The notes below the pieces were generated by a model. That model was given only the letters and a program-made list of their open reading frames with translations. It was not told the origin of the DNA and searched no databases. A DNA stretch of 50,704 bases. Source: DASYAE01 sp036501535 (lineage in GTDB: Bacteria > Actinomycetota > Actinomycetes > Streptomycetales > Catenulisporaceae). The translations under genes were made by a program, and so were the position numbers. The DNA lies in assembly GCA_036501535.1 (NCBI GenBank), contig DASYAE010000035.1, positions 1 through 50,704 of the forward strand. Direction: 5' to 3'. Below are positions 41,103 through 49,874 of this stretch, piece by piece (position 1 is the first letter of the stretch; every line of letters starts with the position of its first letter).

Positions 41103-43319
41103 GTGCAAACCGGGGCCAGTCTGCACGGCGGTTTCGGCTGGTCGGACAGCTCACTCGAACTCGCGATCGACGTCGATCCGGCCGGGATCGCCCGGATCAC
41201 CCGGCTCGCCGCGGCCCCGGCGCCGGCGGCCCGCACGACTGCGCTGCCCTTGCTGGACGTGGTCCTGGCCGGCGAGGGCCGGGCGTGGTCCGGGCCGCGC
41301 TACTGCGAGTCCGTCGCCGGACAGCGCATGCGCTACCGAAGCCACGATCTGCGGGAGGACGGGAACGGCTGGTCCCGGCTGCGGATCGACCTCGCCGATC
41401 CGGCGACCGGCCTGGCGGCCGAGGTCCACTACCGGATCCTCGAGGACCGCGGCGCCCTGCGCTGCTGGGTCCGCCTCGTGAACCAGGGGTCGGACTCCGT
41501 GACGGTCGAGTCGGTCACCTCGTTCCTGGGCGCGGGCCTGCCCGGCGGCGATCCGGACGACCCCGGTGACCTCGGTGACCTCGACATCCTGTGGGCCGAG
41601 AACGACTGGCTGGCCGAGAGCCGCTGGCAGCGCCGCCGGCTGCGCGACGCCCTGCCCGACCTCGACCGGCGGGCGCACAGGGCCGACCCGCGCGGCTGCT
41701 TCGGCATCACCGGCCGGGGCACCTGGTCGACGTGTGGGCACCTGCCGATGGGCGCCGTCGTCAACCGCCGCACCGGCCGCGCCTGGGCCTGGCAGGTCGA
41801 GCACAACGGCGCCTGGCACTGGCAGGTCGGGGAATGCACCGACCGTCGGCCCGCAGACCAGACGAGTGCGACCGTCGGACACGGCTCCGGGCGCGATGTG
41901 GGCAGCGGCGCCTATCTGGCCCTGCTCGGGCCGACCGACTCCGAACATCAGTGGTATGTCACACTGGCCCCGGGTGAGGAGTTCACGACGGTGCCGGTCG
42001 CGATCGTCGTCGGCGCCGAGGGTGTGGACGACATCCTGGGCCGGCTCACCACGTACCGCCGCGCCATCCGGCGGCCGCACGCCGACCACCGGCGCCTTCC
42101 GGTCATCTTCAACGACTACATGAACACCCTGATGGGCGACCCGACGGCGGAGCGCCTGCTGCCGCTGATCGACGCGGCCGCGTCCGTCGGCGCGGAGTAC
42201 TTCTGCATCGACGCAGGCTGGTATGCCGAGGCGGCCGAGGACTGGTGGGACACCGTCGGCGCGTGGAAGCCCTCGATGACGCGCTTCCCCGGCGGGATCG
42301 CCGAGGTGCTCGGCCGGATCCGGGCCGCAGGCATGGTTCCGGGGCTGTGGCTGGAGCCGGAAGTGGTGGGCGTGCGCAGCCCGATCGCCGCACAGCTGCC
42401 GGACCAGGCGTTCTTCACCCGGCGCGGGCGGCGCGTGGTCGAGAACGGGCGCTACCAGCTGGACCTGCGCCACCCCGCGGCCGTGAAGCACCTGGACGAA
42501 GCGGTCGACTTCGCGGTCGGCGAACTGGGCGCCGGCTACCTCAAGCTCGACTACAACATCGACGCGGGCCCCGGGACCGACGCCGGCGGCCTCAGCGCGG
42601 GCGCCGGCCTGCTCGACCACAACCGCGCCCACCTCGACTGGCTCGACGCCGTGCTCGACCGCCACCCCGGGCTGGTCATCGAGAACTGCGCCTCCGGCGG
42701 CATGCGGGCGGACTACGCGATGCTCTCCCGGCTCCAGCTCCAGTCCACCAGCGACCAGCAGGATCTCCTGCGCTATGCGCCGATTATCGCGGCCGCGCCG
42801 GCCGCGATGGCCCCGGAGCAGGCGGCCTCCTGGGCGTATCCGCAGCCTGATTTCAGTGATGAGCAGATCGTCTTCACGCTCTGCGGCGCGCTGCTCGGCC
42901 GCATCCATCTGTCAGGACACATCGATCGGATGACCGATGCCCAGTGCCGTCTCGTGACCGACGCGGTGGACGTCTACAAGAGCGTGCGCGCCGACCTGCC
43001 CGGCGCGCTGCCGTTCTGGCCGCTGGGCCTGCCGGGCTGGTCGGATTCCTGGCTGGCGCTGGGGATGCGCGTGCCGACCGGCGCCTACCTCGTCGTGTGG
43101 CACCGCGACGGCGGTCCGGCCGAACTCACGCTGCCCGTGGACTGCCTGCGCGGCAGGGAAGTTGCGGTGGATGTCCTATACCCCCGCGCGCGTGGAGGTG
43201 GCATCGAGGCCCGATGGTCGGCGGACCGCGGAGAACTGGCCGTTTCTCTGCCGGTCACGCCTGCCGCCGGTCTGATTCGGTTGTCCACCACCCCGGGAAG
43301 CCGACGCAGGGTCATGTGA
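41103..43319 (+). CDS. alpha-galactosidase, GH36 (clan GH-D)
   Basis: A 738-residue cytoplasmic enzyme, the normal size for bacterial GH36. An N-terminal beta-sandwich (about 1-300) precedes the TIM barrel, which holds FNDYMNTLMGDPTAERLLPLIDAAASVGAEYFCIDAGWY, the nucleophile in YLKLDYNID (Asp483) and the acid/base in TSDQQD (Asp551), plus ENCASGGMRADYAML. A small C-terminal beta domain ends the protein. There is no signal peptide, so it acts on imported alpha-galactosides such as melibiose or raffinose-type sugars. GTG start at 41103 with AAGGAGG upstream. Divergent from the LacI/ABC operon and probably repressed through the palindrome in between. Confidence 0.9.
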   Translation: MQTGASLHGGFGWSDSSLELAIDVDPAGIARITRLAAAPAPAARTTALPLLDVVLAGEGRAWSGPRYCESVAGQRMRYRSHDLREDGNGWSRLRIDLADPATGLAAEVHYRILEDRGALRCWVRLVNQGSDSVTVESVTSFLGAGLPGGDPDDPGDLGDLDILWAENDWLAESRWQRRRLRDALPDLDRRAHRADPRGCFGITGRGTWSTCGHLPMGAVVNRRTGRAWAWQVEHNGAWHWQVGECTDRRPADQTSATVGHGSGRDVGSGAYLALLGPTDSEHQWYVTLAPGEEFTTVPVAIVVGAEGVDDILGRLTTYRRAIRRPHADHRRLPVIFNDYMNTLMGDPTAERLLPLIDAAASVGAEYFCIDAGWYAEAAEDWWDTVGAWKPSMTRFPGGIAEVLGRIRAAGMVPGLWLEPEVVGVRSPIAAQLPDQAFFTRRGRRVVENGRYQLDLRHPAAVKHLDEAVDFAVGELGAGYLKLDYNIDAGPGTDAGGLSAGAGLLDHNRAHLDWLDAVLDRHPGLVIENCASGGMRADYAMLSRLQLQSTSDQQDLLRYAPIIAAAPAAMAPEQAASWAYPQPDFSDEQIVFTLCGALLGRIHLSGHIDRMTDAQCRLVTDAVDVYKSVRADLPGALPFWPLGLPGWSDSWLALGMRVPTGAYLVVWHRDGGPAELTLPVDCLRGREVAVDVLYPRARGGGIEARWSADRGELAVSLPVTPAAGLIRLSTTPGSRRRVM

Positions 43320-43510
43320 TGTCGTGGCCGGCCTGGGCCGGCGCATGGCGGCCGACTCCAAAGTCGATCACGTGGTGAGCGCCAGCGGCGATGGCCGTCC
43401 GAGGCGGCGCGGCGCGCGGTCCGGTGCGAGGATCCGGTCTGCACCGGTTCAGTTGTGACGCCGCCGATTCCGGCACGGACAGTGCTGCCGACGAGTAACG
43501 GAGATCCGCC
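43320..43510. other. intergenic region, no feature seen
   Basis: A 191-base gap between the alpha-galactosidase and DUF4241 genes. GC-rich inverted words occur (GGCCGGCCTGGGCCGGC near 43326) but nothing that I can name as a terminator or promoter. Confidence 0.25.
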
Positions 43511-44365
43511 GTGAGTCCTCGCCCGCCCGACTTCGCCAGCCTGTTCGCTGCCGGCGCCCGCCATGACTTTGGTCGCCTGCGGGCCGGCTGCGTGGCGACC
43601 GTCCGGATCAAGCAGGCCGCCACGCTGCAGCTGCCGAGCGGTCGGTTGGTGGCCTGCGAGCCGTGGTCCTCTTTCGCCGAAGGGGCCGCGGATTGCGCGT
43701 TCACGCAGCGCGTCGAGCCGGGCGGGTACCCGGTCGAGCTGATCATCGCGGACTTCCACGACCCGGGGGACCCGCAGGACAGCGCACGCTTCAGCGAGGT
43801 CGCCGGGGCTCGGGTGGTGGTTCGTGGGGAGCCCGTGGCCGCGTGGCGGATGGCGCTGCAGCCGGGGGAGGACGATTCGGACCTGGCGCAGGACGGGTTC
43901 TTCGGCTACCCGGTGGACGGTGGGACGGGCTCGTTCTGCTCGCCGGAGTTTTTGGAAGGGGTTTCGACGCTCGAGGTCGGCGAGGAGCTGTTCGAGGTCG
44001 TGATGGATGTCGTCGACGCGGACGATGTGGGCCTCTATGTCGACGAGGCGACAGGCTGCAACATCGTGGTGTTCCGCTCGGGCGGCGGCGACGGGCACTA
44101 CGGGACCTGGGTCGGGTACACCGCTGCGGGCGAGGTGGCCTGTTTCGTCACCGACTTCCTGACGCTGACCGGGCGCGACGGCGAAGAGCTTTCCGACGAT
44201 CCCGGCTCGGACCGGCCGACCGCGGGGACGCCCGGCCAGAGCGCTCCGGCCGAGCCGCTCGTCTCCGGGACGAAGAGCACTGCGGTCAGGCCGACGGCGA
44301 AGGCCGCGAAGGGCGTCCCGGCCACTCCGGCTGGACGGCGGGTACCGCGGTCAAAACCCGAGTAA
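43511..44365 (+). CDS. DUF4241 domain protein
   Basis: A 284-residue soluble protein. The DUF4241 pattern is clear: LQLPSGRLVACEPWSSF, then VEPGGYPVELIIADF, AAWRMALQPGEDD, FFGYPVDGGTGSFCSPE and the closing DGHYGTWVGYTAAGEVACFVTDFLTL. The last 55 residues (after about 228) are Thr/Pro/Ala/Lys-rich and likely disordered. The family has no firmly established role; some members are found near polymorphic-toxin immunity genes, but no toxin gene is adjacent here. GTG start at 43511. The next gene starts 49 bases downstream on the same strand. Confidence 0.78.
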   Translation: MSPRPPDFASLFAAGARHDFGRLRAGCVATVRIKQAATLQLPSGRLVACEPWSSFAEGAADCAFTQRVEPGGYPVELIIADFHDPGDPQDSARFSEVAGARVVVRGEPVAAWRMALQPGEDDSDLAQDGFFGYPVDGGTGSFCSPEFLEGVSTLEVGEELFEVVMDVVDADDVGLYVDEATGCNIVVFRSGGGDGHYGTWVGYTAAGEVACFVTDFLTLTGRDGEELSDDPGSDRPTAGTPGQSAPAEPLVSGTKSTAVRPTAKAAKGVPATPAGRRVPRSKPE

Positions 44366-44414
44366 GCAGGGCGGAGCCGTCCCGCCGCAGATCCCGACAG
44401 GAAAGCCGCCACAG

Positions 44415-46154
44415 ATGACCTCCAGCCGGCCAGGCCCGCACTTCGACGTTCGGCAGATTCCGTTCAGCTATTACGGGTCCTGGTTCGCGCTCTCTCCCGT
44501 GACCGCTCAAGCCCGGCAGGCAGAGGACCTGCACCTCGTCTCCCACCAGCACGGCATGCACGCTGTTCTCGCGCTGCAGCCGCTCTCCAGCGACGGCCAG
44601 CGCCTCATGACGCGCATCGATGCAACGCCTGCGAAGCTTGCCTGGATCGCCGAGAGCGGACGCATTGAGGCCGCCTACGCCGGCGTCGACACGATCAGGC
44701 TGCGCGGCACCGGCCCGTCCCTGTGTATCCGGGCCACGGCCCGGACCCTGACATCTTTCAGCGGCACGTACCTCTACCGCGATCCGGTCGACGGCGCGTT
44801 CGTGTTCACCAGTTACGAGACCGGCCGACGGTACCGGGTGACCGTGCTGGCCGGCGCTGCGACCGTCCAGGGCGACCAGGCGCTCGGCGAGGCCGAGCGC
44901 TCCGTGACCATCACCGCGCCGCCCGGATCCGCCTGGGAAATCGCCCTGGAGGAGTACCAAACCGCCCGCGACCCCTACAGCGCGGACGGTACAGAGTTCG
45001 AGACCGTCGCGGCGACTGCGGCAGCCGCGTTCCACGCGTTCGCCGACCGGATCGCGCCGTGGCGCGACGAGCGCACACCGGCCGCCGAACTCGCCGCCTA
45101 CGTGCTGTGGTCGGCGACGGTCGCGCCGGCCGGATTCCTGTCCCGGCCCGCCGTGCTCATGTCGAAGCACTGGATGGACAAGGTCTGGAGCTGGGACCAC
45201 TGCTTCAACGCGCTCGCCCTGGCCGAGGGCGAGCCGCAGCTGGCCTGGCACCAGTTCTGCATACCGTTCGACCATCAGGACCCGCAGGGCGCGCTGCCGG
45301 ACTCCGTCGCCCACTCCGAGGTGCTCTACAACTTCGTCAAGCCACCCATCCACGGCTGGGCATTGGATCGGCTCCTGCCCGCTCTCGAAGCGGCGCTCGA
45401 ACCCGGCGATGTCGAAGTGGTCTTCGACCAGCTCGCGCGGTGGTGCGGATATTGGCTCAGCCGGCGCGCTCCCGGTTCGCTGCTGCCGCACTACCACCAC
45501 GGCAACGACAGCGGCTGGGACAATGCGACCACCTTTCTCGCCGCCCGCCTGGTCGAGAGCGCGGACGCCGCGGCCTTCCTCGTTCTGCAGATGAGGCAGC
45601 TGGCCGCGATGGCGCAACGGCTCGGACGCACCGATGCCGCTGACTACTGGCGCGAGGTGGCGCAGGCCGTCCAGACCGCCATGATCAAGCAGCTGTGGAC
45701 CGGCGAGCGATTCGCCGCACGCGAGATCGCCACCGGCGCGTTGCACCCGAGCGAAAGCCTGCTCGACACGATGCCGATCGTCTTGGGCCCGGACCTGCCG
45801 CCGGACATCCACATCGCGCTGGCTCGACAGATCGAAACCCACCTGAGCGAACACGGCCCGGCCACCGAGCGGCCCGGCTCGCGCCACTACGACGCCGACG
45901 GGTACTGGCGCGGCCCGATCTGGGCGCCCTCCACCCTCCTGATCGAGGACGGGCTGCGGCGCGCCGGCCACACCGGACTGGCCGACGAGATCAGCCGGAG
46001 GTTCCGAGCCCTGTGCGAGGCCGGCGGATTCGCAGAGAACTTCGACGCGGTCTCCGGAGCCGGGCAGCGCGACCGCGCCTATACCTGGACCGCCAGCAGT
46101 TATCTGCTGCTCGCCCGAGATGCGGTGCGACGGGCAAGCAGCCCGCGGCGATGA
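44415..46154 (+). CDS. glycosidase with (alpha/alpha)6 barrel, GH63/MGH1-like
   Basis: A 579-residue cytoplasmic protein. An N-terminal beta-rich domain (about 1-180) is followed by an (alpha/alpha)6-barrel: LMSKHWMDKVWSWDHCFNALALAEGEPQLAWHQF, then HYHHGNDSGWDNATTFLA, and DADGYWRGPIWAPSTLLIEDGLRR. The DSGWDN and GYWRGPIW blocks are hallmarks of the trehalase/GH63 mannosylglycerate hydrolase/glucosidase group, with the acidic residues of DSGWDN and the late AENFDAVSG as likely catalytic pair. It would hydrolyse an alpha-glucoside or mannoside. No signal peptide. ATG with AGGAAAG upstream. Its position beside the galactoside cluster suggests use of imported oligosaccharides. Confidence 0.78.
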   Translation: MTSSRPGPHFDVRQIPFSYYGSWFALSPVTAQARQAEDLHLVSHQHGMHAVLALQPLSSDGQRLMTRIDATPAKLAWIAESGRIEAAYAGVDTIRLRGTGPSLCIRATARTLTSFSGTYLYRDPVDGAFVFTSYETGRRYRVTVLAGAATVQGDQALGEAERSVTITAPPGSAWEIALEEYQTARDPYSADGTEFETVAATAAAAFHAFADRIAPWRDERTPAAELAAYVLWSATVAPAGFLSRPAVLMSKHWMDKVWSWDHCFNALALAEGEPQLAWHQFCIPFDHQDPQGALPDSVAHSEVLYNFVKPPIHGWALDRLLPALEAALEPGDVEVVFDQLARWCGYWLSRRAPGSLLPHYHHGNDSGWDNATTFLAARLVESADAAAFLVLQMRQLAAMAQRLGRTDAADYWREVAQAVQTAMIKQLWTGERFAAREIATGALHPSESLLDTMPIVLGPDLPPDIHIALARQIETHLSEHGPATERPGSRHYDADGYWRGPIWAPSTLLIEDGLRRAGHTGLADEISRRFRALCEAGGFAENFDAVSGAGQRDRAYTWTASSYLLLARDAVRRASSPRR

Positions 46155-46320
46155 CTGATCGGCGGTCGAGCACGCTGCCTGCAGCGCTGCGCGCTTGAAG
46201 GGATGGCCCGGCTCGACCCGCAGGGGTTTGGTGATGCGCGCGACCCGCGCCGCCGTCATCTTGTCCATGCCGCAGCGCGTCGGAGGCCGTCATCGAGATC
46301 ATCGCCTTAGCGTAAAGACC
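46155..46320. other. intergenic region, possible remnant
   Basis: In this 166-base gap the minus strand (about 46160-46268) has a short coding-like frame (MDKMTAARVARITKPLRVEPGHP) with no ribosome binding site and no continuation; it may be a gene remnant. Nothing else is seen. Confidence 0.25.
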
Positions 46321-46845
46321 ATGAAAAACTCCGGATCCTCGAACGGCGCCGCCGGCGCCGAGACGGCGGTCGCCGAGCGCACCGACTATGCAGGCGCCGT
46401 ATACGGCTCGATGCTTGCCGCCTCCGTGGTGGCGACCGCGGGGGCGACCGCCGGGTTCCCCCGGTTCAAGCTTGCGCTGATGCTGATCGTCACCGGTCTG
46501 GTGTTCTGGGCGGCGCACGTCTACGCGCGCTGGGCGGGGGAGCGGCAGCCGGCCGCCAGCCCCTGGTCGTGGCAGGAGGTCCGGCTGGTGGCGGCACACG
46601 AGTGGTCCATCGTCGAGGCCGCCTTCCTGCCCGCGGCGGCCGTGGCCGTCAGTCCGCTGCTCGGGCTGAACCTGACCGGAGCGGCGTGGTTCGCTCTCGC
46701 GGTCGCCGTGGCGCAGCAGGTCGGCTGGGCCTGTCTCGGCGCGGTGCGGGCGTCGGCCCCGACCCTGCAGGTGGTGGCTGAGGGGCTGGTCAACCTCCTT
46801 CTCGGGCTGATCATCATGGCCGCCAAGGCGGCGGTGAGCCATTAG
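46321..46845 (+). CDS. small integral membrane protein
   Basis: A 174-residue protein with a polar N-tail and about five hydrophobic segments (near 26-42, 50-66, 95-115, 117-138 and 150-170), separated by short loops (RWAGERQPAASPWSWQEVRLVAAHEWS). I do not recognise a named family; similar unnamed membrane proteins occur widely in actinomycetes. ATG at 46321; only a weak AAAG lies upstream. It ends just before the convergent LuxR remnant. Confidence 0.6.
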   Translation: MKNSGSSNGAAGAETAVAERTDYAGAVYGSMLAASVVATAGATAGFPRFKLALMLIVTGLVFWAAHVYARWAGERQPAASPWSWQEVRLVAAHEWSIVEAAFLPAAAVAVSPLLGLNLTGAAWFALAVAVAQQVGWACLGAVRASAPTLQVVAEGLVNLLLGLIIMAAKAAVSH

Positions 46846-46869
46846 GCAGCCGGCGCAGAACGAACCGGG

Positions 46870-49140
46870 TCACCGGGCAGCGGGTGTCCGAGGGGGCGGC
46901 ATGTCCTGGGCCAGCCGTCCTTCGGCGTTGAGCGCGTTGGCCAGCTGGACGCGTGATTGGATGCCGAGTTTGGTGAACACCAGGCGCAGGTGGGTGCTGA
47001 TGGTGTTGACCGAGAGGCCGAGTTCCGCGGCGGCGCTCCGATTGGTGCGGCCGTCGGCGATGAGCGCGGCCACGCGCGTGCGGCCTGGGCGATCATCGGC
47101 AGGTCACCGGTGGAGCGTCCGCGGACGTTGAGTGCCAGGCCCTCGAAGCTGGCTACGCCGGGATTGCGCTCTGCGGCCAGTTCGGCTTCCTGCACGACGA
47201 TGTCGGTGAAGGCCGGATCTGCGGCCGTGGTGCCGATGACGAAGAACAGGCTGATCCAGCACGGCCATAGCGGCCAGTAGTTGCACGTCCTGGCAGCACC
47301 CGACAGCACTGTGCCGAAGGCCTTCATCGCGGCGTCGAGGTCGCCCCGGCATGCGGCGACCCAGCCGCGCATCACGGTCAGGGCCGGTCGGCGCAGGTCG
47401 TTGTCGGCGCCCTTGAGCCGTTCCGCGGCGGCCAGGCGCGTGGCGGCCACTTGAGTGTCCCCATGCAGCAGCGCGACCGAGATCTGGACGATGATCGCGT
47501 CCAGGGCGTAGGCGTTGCTGCCCAACTGCCGTCCCAGTTCGAGCAGGGTGCGGGCGCCCGCCTCGGCCTCGTCGGTTCTGCCGAGGTTGTAGTCCTGCCA
47601 GATCTGGGCGCAGTGCAGGGCCGGCAGGATCGATGCGGAGGTGCGGCCGTCCGCCCTGACTTCGTCCAGCAGGGTCTGGGCGTGGTCGTAGCGGTCGAGG
47701 AACTGAAGCGCCGTGATCTCCTCGGCCAGGTGGAGCGGCCCGGTCAGGGCTCGCAGTTCCCGGAAGTCCTGCAGCGCGGCATGGTGTCGCGCTGCGTTGT
47801 GAGCCGCTTCGCCGGAAGCGTGCAGCGCGATGGCGATCGCTTCGCGGTCCGCGCTGGCGCGGGCGTGCCGGAGTGCGGCCGAGGCCAGCTGCGTAGCGTC
47901 GTGGCCGCCGAGCAGCCGGGTTTTGGCGAGCGCTGCGACCGCCCGCAGTCGCGCGTCCACGGCCGGGGAGAACGGGCCGTCGGCCAGCACCCGTTCGACG
48001 CGGGCGAGGAGCCGGTCGACTCGGCCGCCCAGCCACAGCGCCTGGGCTGCCTGGCACTCCACCTCGCCCGCGACGTCCTTGGCGTCGACGCGGGCGAGGA
48101 TCAGGTCTGCGACGTCAATGGCCTCGCCGGCCCGTTGGGTGCGACACAGCACCGACAGGCATCGCCGGCCCAGCTCCAGCCACTGCGGCTGTTCCGGGCG
48201 GATGGTGCGGAAGGCGAGAGCGGCCAGTTCCCCCGCGTCGTCGGGGCTGATGTCCGCGAGGCGCTCCGCAGCGGACACGAGGATCAGCGCACTGGCCGAG
48301 TCGCCCGGCGTTGCCGCCTGGCGGAGGTGCGCCGCGGCGATCAGCACGTTGCCTTCCGATTCGAGGTGGTACCCGGCGAGTCGGCGATGAAGTGCACGCA
48401 CCTCCTCCTCCGGCAGCGCCGAGAGGATCGCGTCACGCACCAGACCGTGCGGCGTCGCCAAGGCGTCGTCATCGGCCACGATCAGTGCCGATGCACACCC
48501 TTCGGCCACGACGGCGCCTATATCCGAGCCCGGTGAGATTGGCAGCACACTGACCGCTTCGCGCAGCGACACGGGTCGACCGGCGACCGCCACCAGGCTG
48601 ACGAGGGCCCGCGCGCCCTCGGCCAGTTCGGCCAGTTGCCCGGCGATGGCGGTGGCGAAGCGCAACGGCACGGCGTCCCGGTGGCCCGGCGCTGCGCCCC
48701 GTGCCAGATCGTCGAGGATCCGCGTGGCCAGAAGCGGGTTTCCGGACGCTGCGACGAGGAAGCCGAGGGTGCGCTCGTCCGGGGCGCGCCCCAGCCGGTC
48801 CCGGGCGATGTCCGCCAGGTCGGCGCCGGTCAGCGGCACCAGCCGGATGTGGTCGACGGAACCCGGATCCGATCCCGCCAGATCGGCGAGCGCGTCGTCG
48901 TCGCGACCGGCCAGCAGCCACACGACCGGCAGGCCGATCAAGCGGCCCACCAGTGTCCTGATGAGGAAGCGGCTGACCCGGTCGGCCCACTGCCAGTCGT
49001 CGAGGCAGACGAGCACGGGTCCGGTGGCCGCGGCGCGCTCGATGGCGGCGGCGATCCGTTCGGCGAGCAGGAGCGGCTGGTCGGCCAGGCGGACGATCTG
49101 CTCGTACTCCCCGCCGGCGGCCAGGGGCCTGCGGCCGGCG
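46870..49140 (-). pseudogene. LAL-type LuxR regulator (AAA + TPR + HTH), broken at both ends
   Basis: The body (residues from 49016 downward, about 640 long) is a large ATP-binding LuxR regulator: Walker B VCLDDWQWADR, sensor-like VVWLLAGRDDD, and a long TPR array. Two faults are visible. First, the 5' end is missing: the frame is open only to about 49140, where the P-loop and the start should lie upstream but the DNA becomes a DUF302 gene on the other strand. Second, near 47074-47090 the TPR region jumps frame directly into the HTH (VAALIADGRTNRSAAAELGLSVNTISTHLRLVFTKLGIQSR), with the usual spacer and LTxRExE start lost. Intact LAL proteins are about 900 residues. No functional product is expected. 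Confidence 0.8.
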
Positions 49141-49141
49141 C

Positions 49142-49507
49142 GTGCTCGATCTGATCGCCGCGGCGGCGCCTCTCGGCTTCCTCATCTACTTCCGCAACGA
49201 CTCCGACCCGATCTTCCCCCTGGCGGGCGACACCGCAGTCTGCACCAGCTACCTGATGGGCAATCACACCATCGCGGAGCGCATGTACCGCTTCGAGCCC
49301 TCGATCCTGCTCTACGCACCGCTGCACACGGCCGTGTGGGGCGAGCCGGAGGGGCCGGGCCATTTCACCTTCGAGCGGCCGAGCGATCAGTTCGGAAGCT
49401 ACGGCCGACCTGAGATCACCGCGGTCGGCCGCGAGCTCGACCAGAAGTTCGCGGCTCTGCTCGAACACCTCGGCCTCCCGGTCCCGCCCGAACTGACCAC
49501 GGCCTGA
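49142..49507 (+). pseudogene. DUF302 domain protein, 5'-truncated
   Basis: The frame encodes 121 residues that fit the C-terminal two thirds of a DUF302 protein: LGFLIYFRNDSDPIFPLAGDTAVCTSYLMGNHTIAERMYRFEPSILLYAPLHTAVWGE, then FTFERPSDQFGSYGRPEITAVGRELDQKFAALLEHL. The first part of the family (about 70-80 residues) is absent and there is no ribosome binding site before the GTG at 49142. The truncation point coincides with that of the divergent LAL gene, so one event removed both starts. Confidence 0.7.
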
Positions 49508-49557
49508 CCGGGCCGGGCTCACCCGAGGTGGGTCCGCCGGCGATTCCCCGCCCTGGC

Positions 49558-49797
49558 CTACGGCGCTCGCGGTGTTCGCGGCGCTCCCGGCTCGATCCGG
49601 CGCAGCTCGAGAAGCTCGAGGCCGAGTGCCTCGATCTGGCCGAGGACGCCGAAGAGCGCGGACTGGTCTTCGAGCAGTCCGGTGAGCACGGTCTCGCCAC
49701 CGGTCAGCTCAGCCGCCATCGCGGGGAACGCGGACAGAGCAGTCGCCCCGAGCCGGCCCCTGATCCGGATGGCGTACACACTCGGCGCCGCGGCCAT
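49558..49797 (-). CDS. small conserved protein
   Basis: A 79-residue soluble protein: YAIRIRGRLGATALSAFPAMAAELTGGETVLTGLLEDQSALFGVLGQIEALGLELLELRR. The 'RIRGRLG...AFP...TVLTG...DQ..L.GVL..IE.LGLELLE.RR' pattern is a common small actinobacterial family without an assigned function, probably a two-layer alpha/beta (ACT/BON-like) fold. ATG at 49797; the frame is open upstream to 49884 but that part is not conserved. It lies 77 bases after the LuxR/LAL gene on the same strand and may share its transcript. Confidence 0.65.
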   Translation of the reverse strand: MAAAPSVYAIRIRGRLGATALSAFPAMAAELTGGETVLTGLLEDQSALFGVLGQIEALGLELLELRRIEPGAPRTPRAP

Positions 49798-49874
49798 ACG
49801 CCGATCGTGCCGCCCGGCCCGGTGAGCCGGCGACGCCGGAATCCGGTGATCGGGTATGTCGGCACGGTGCTGTT

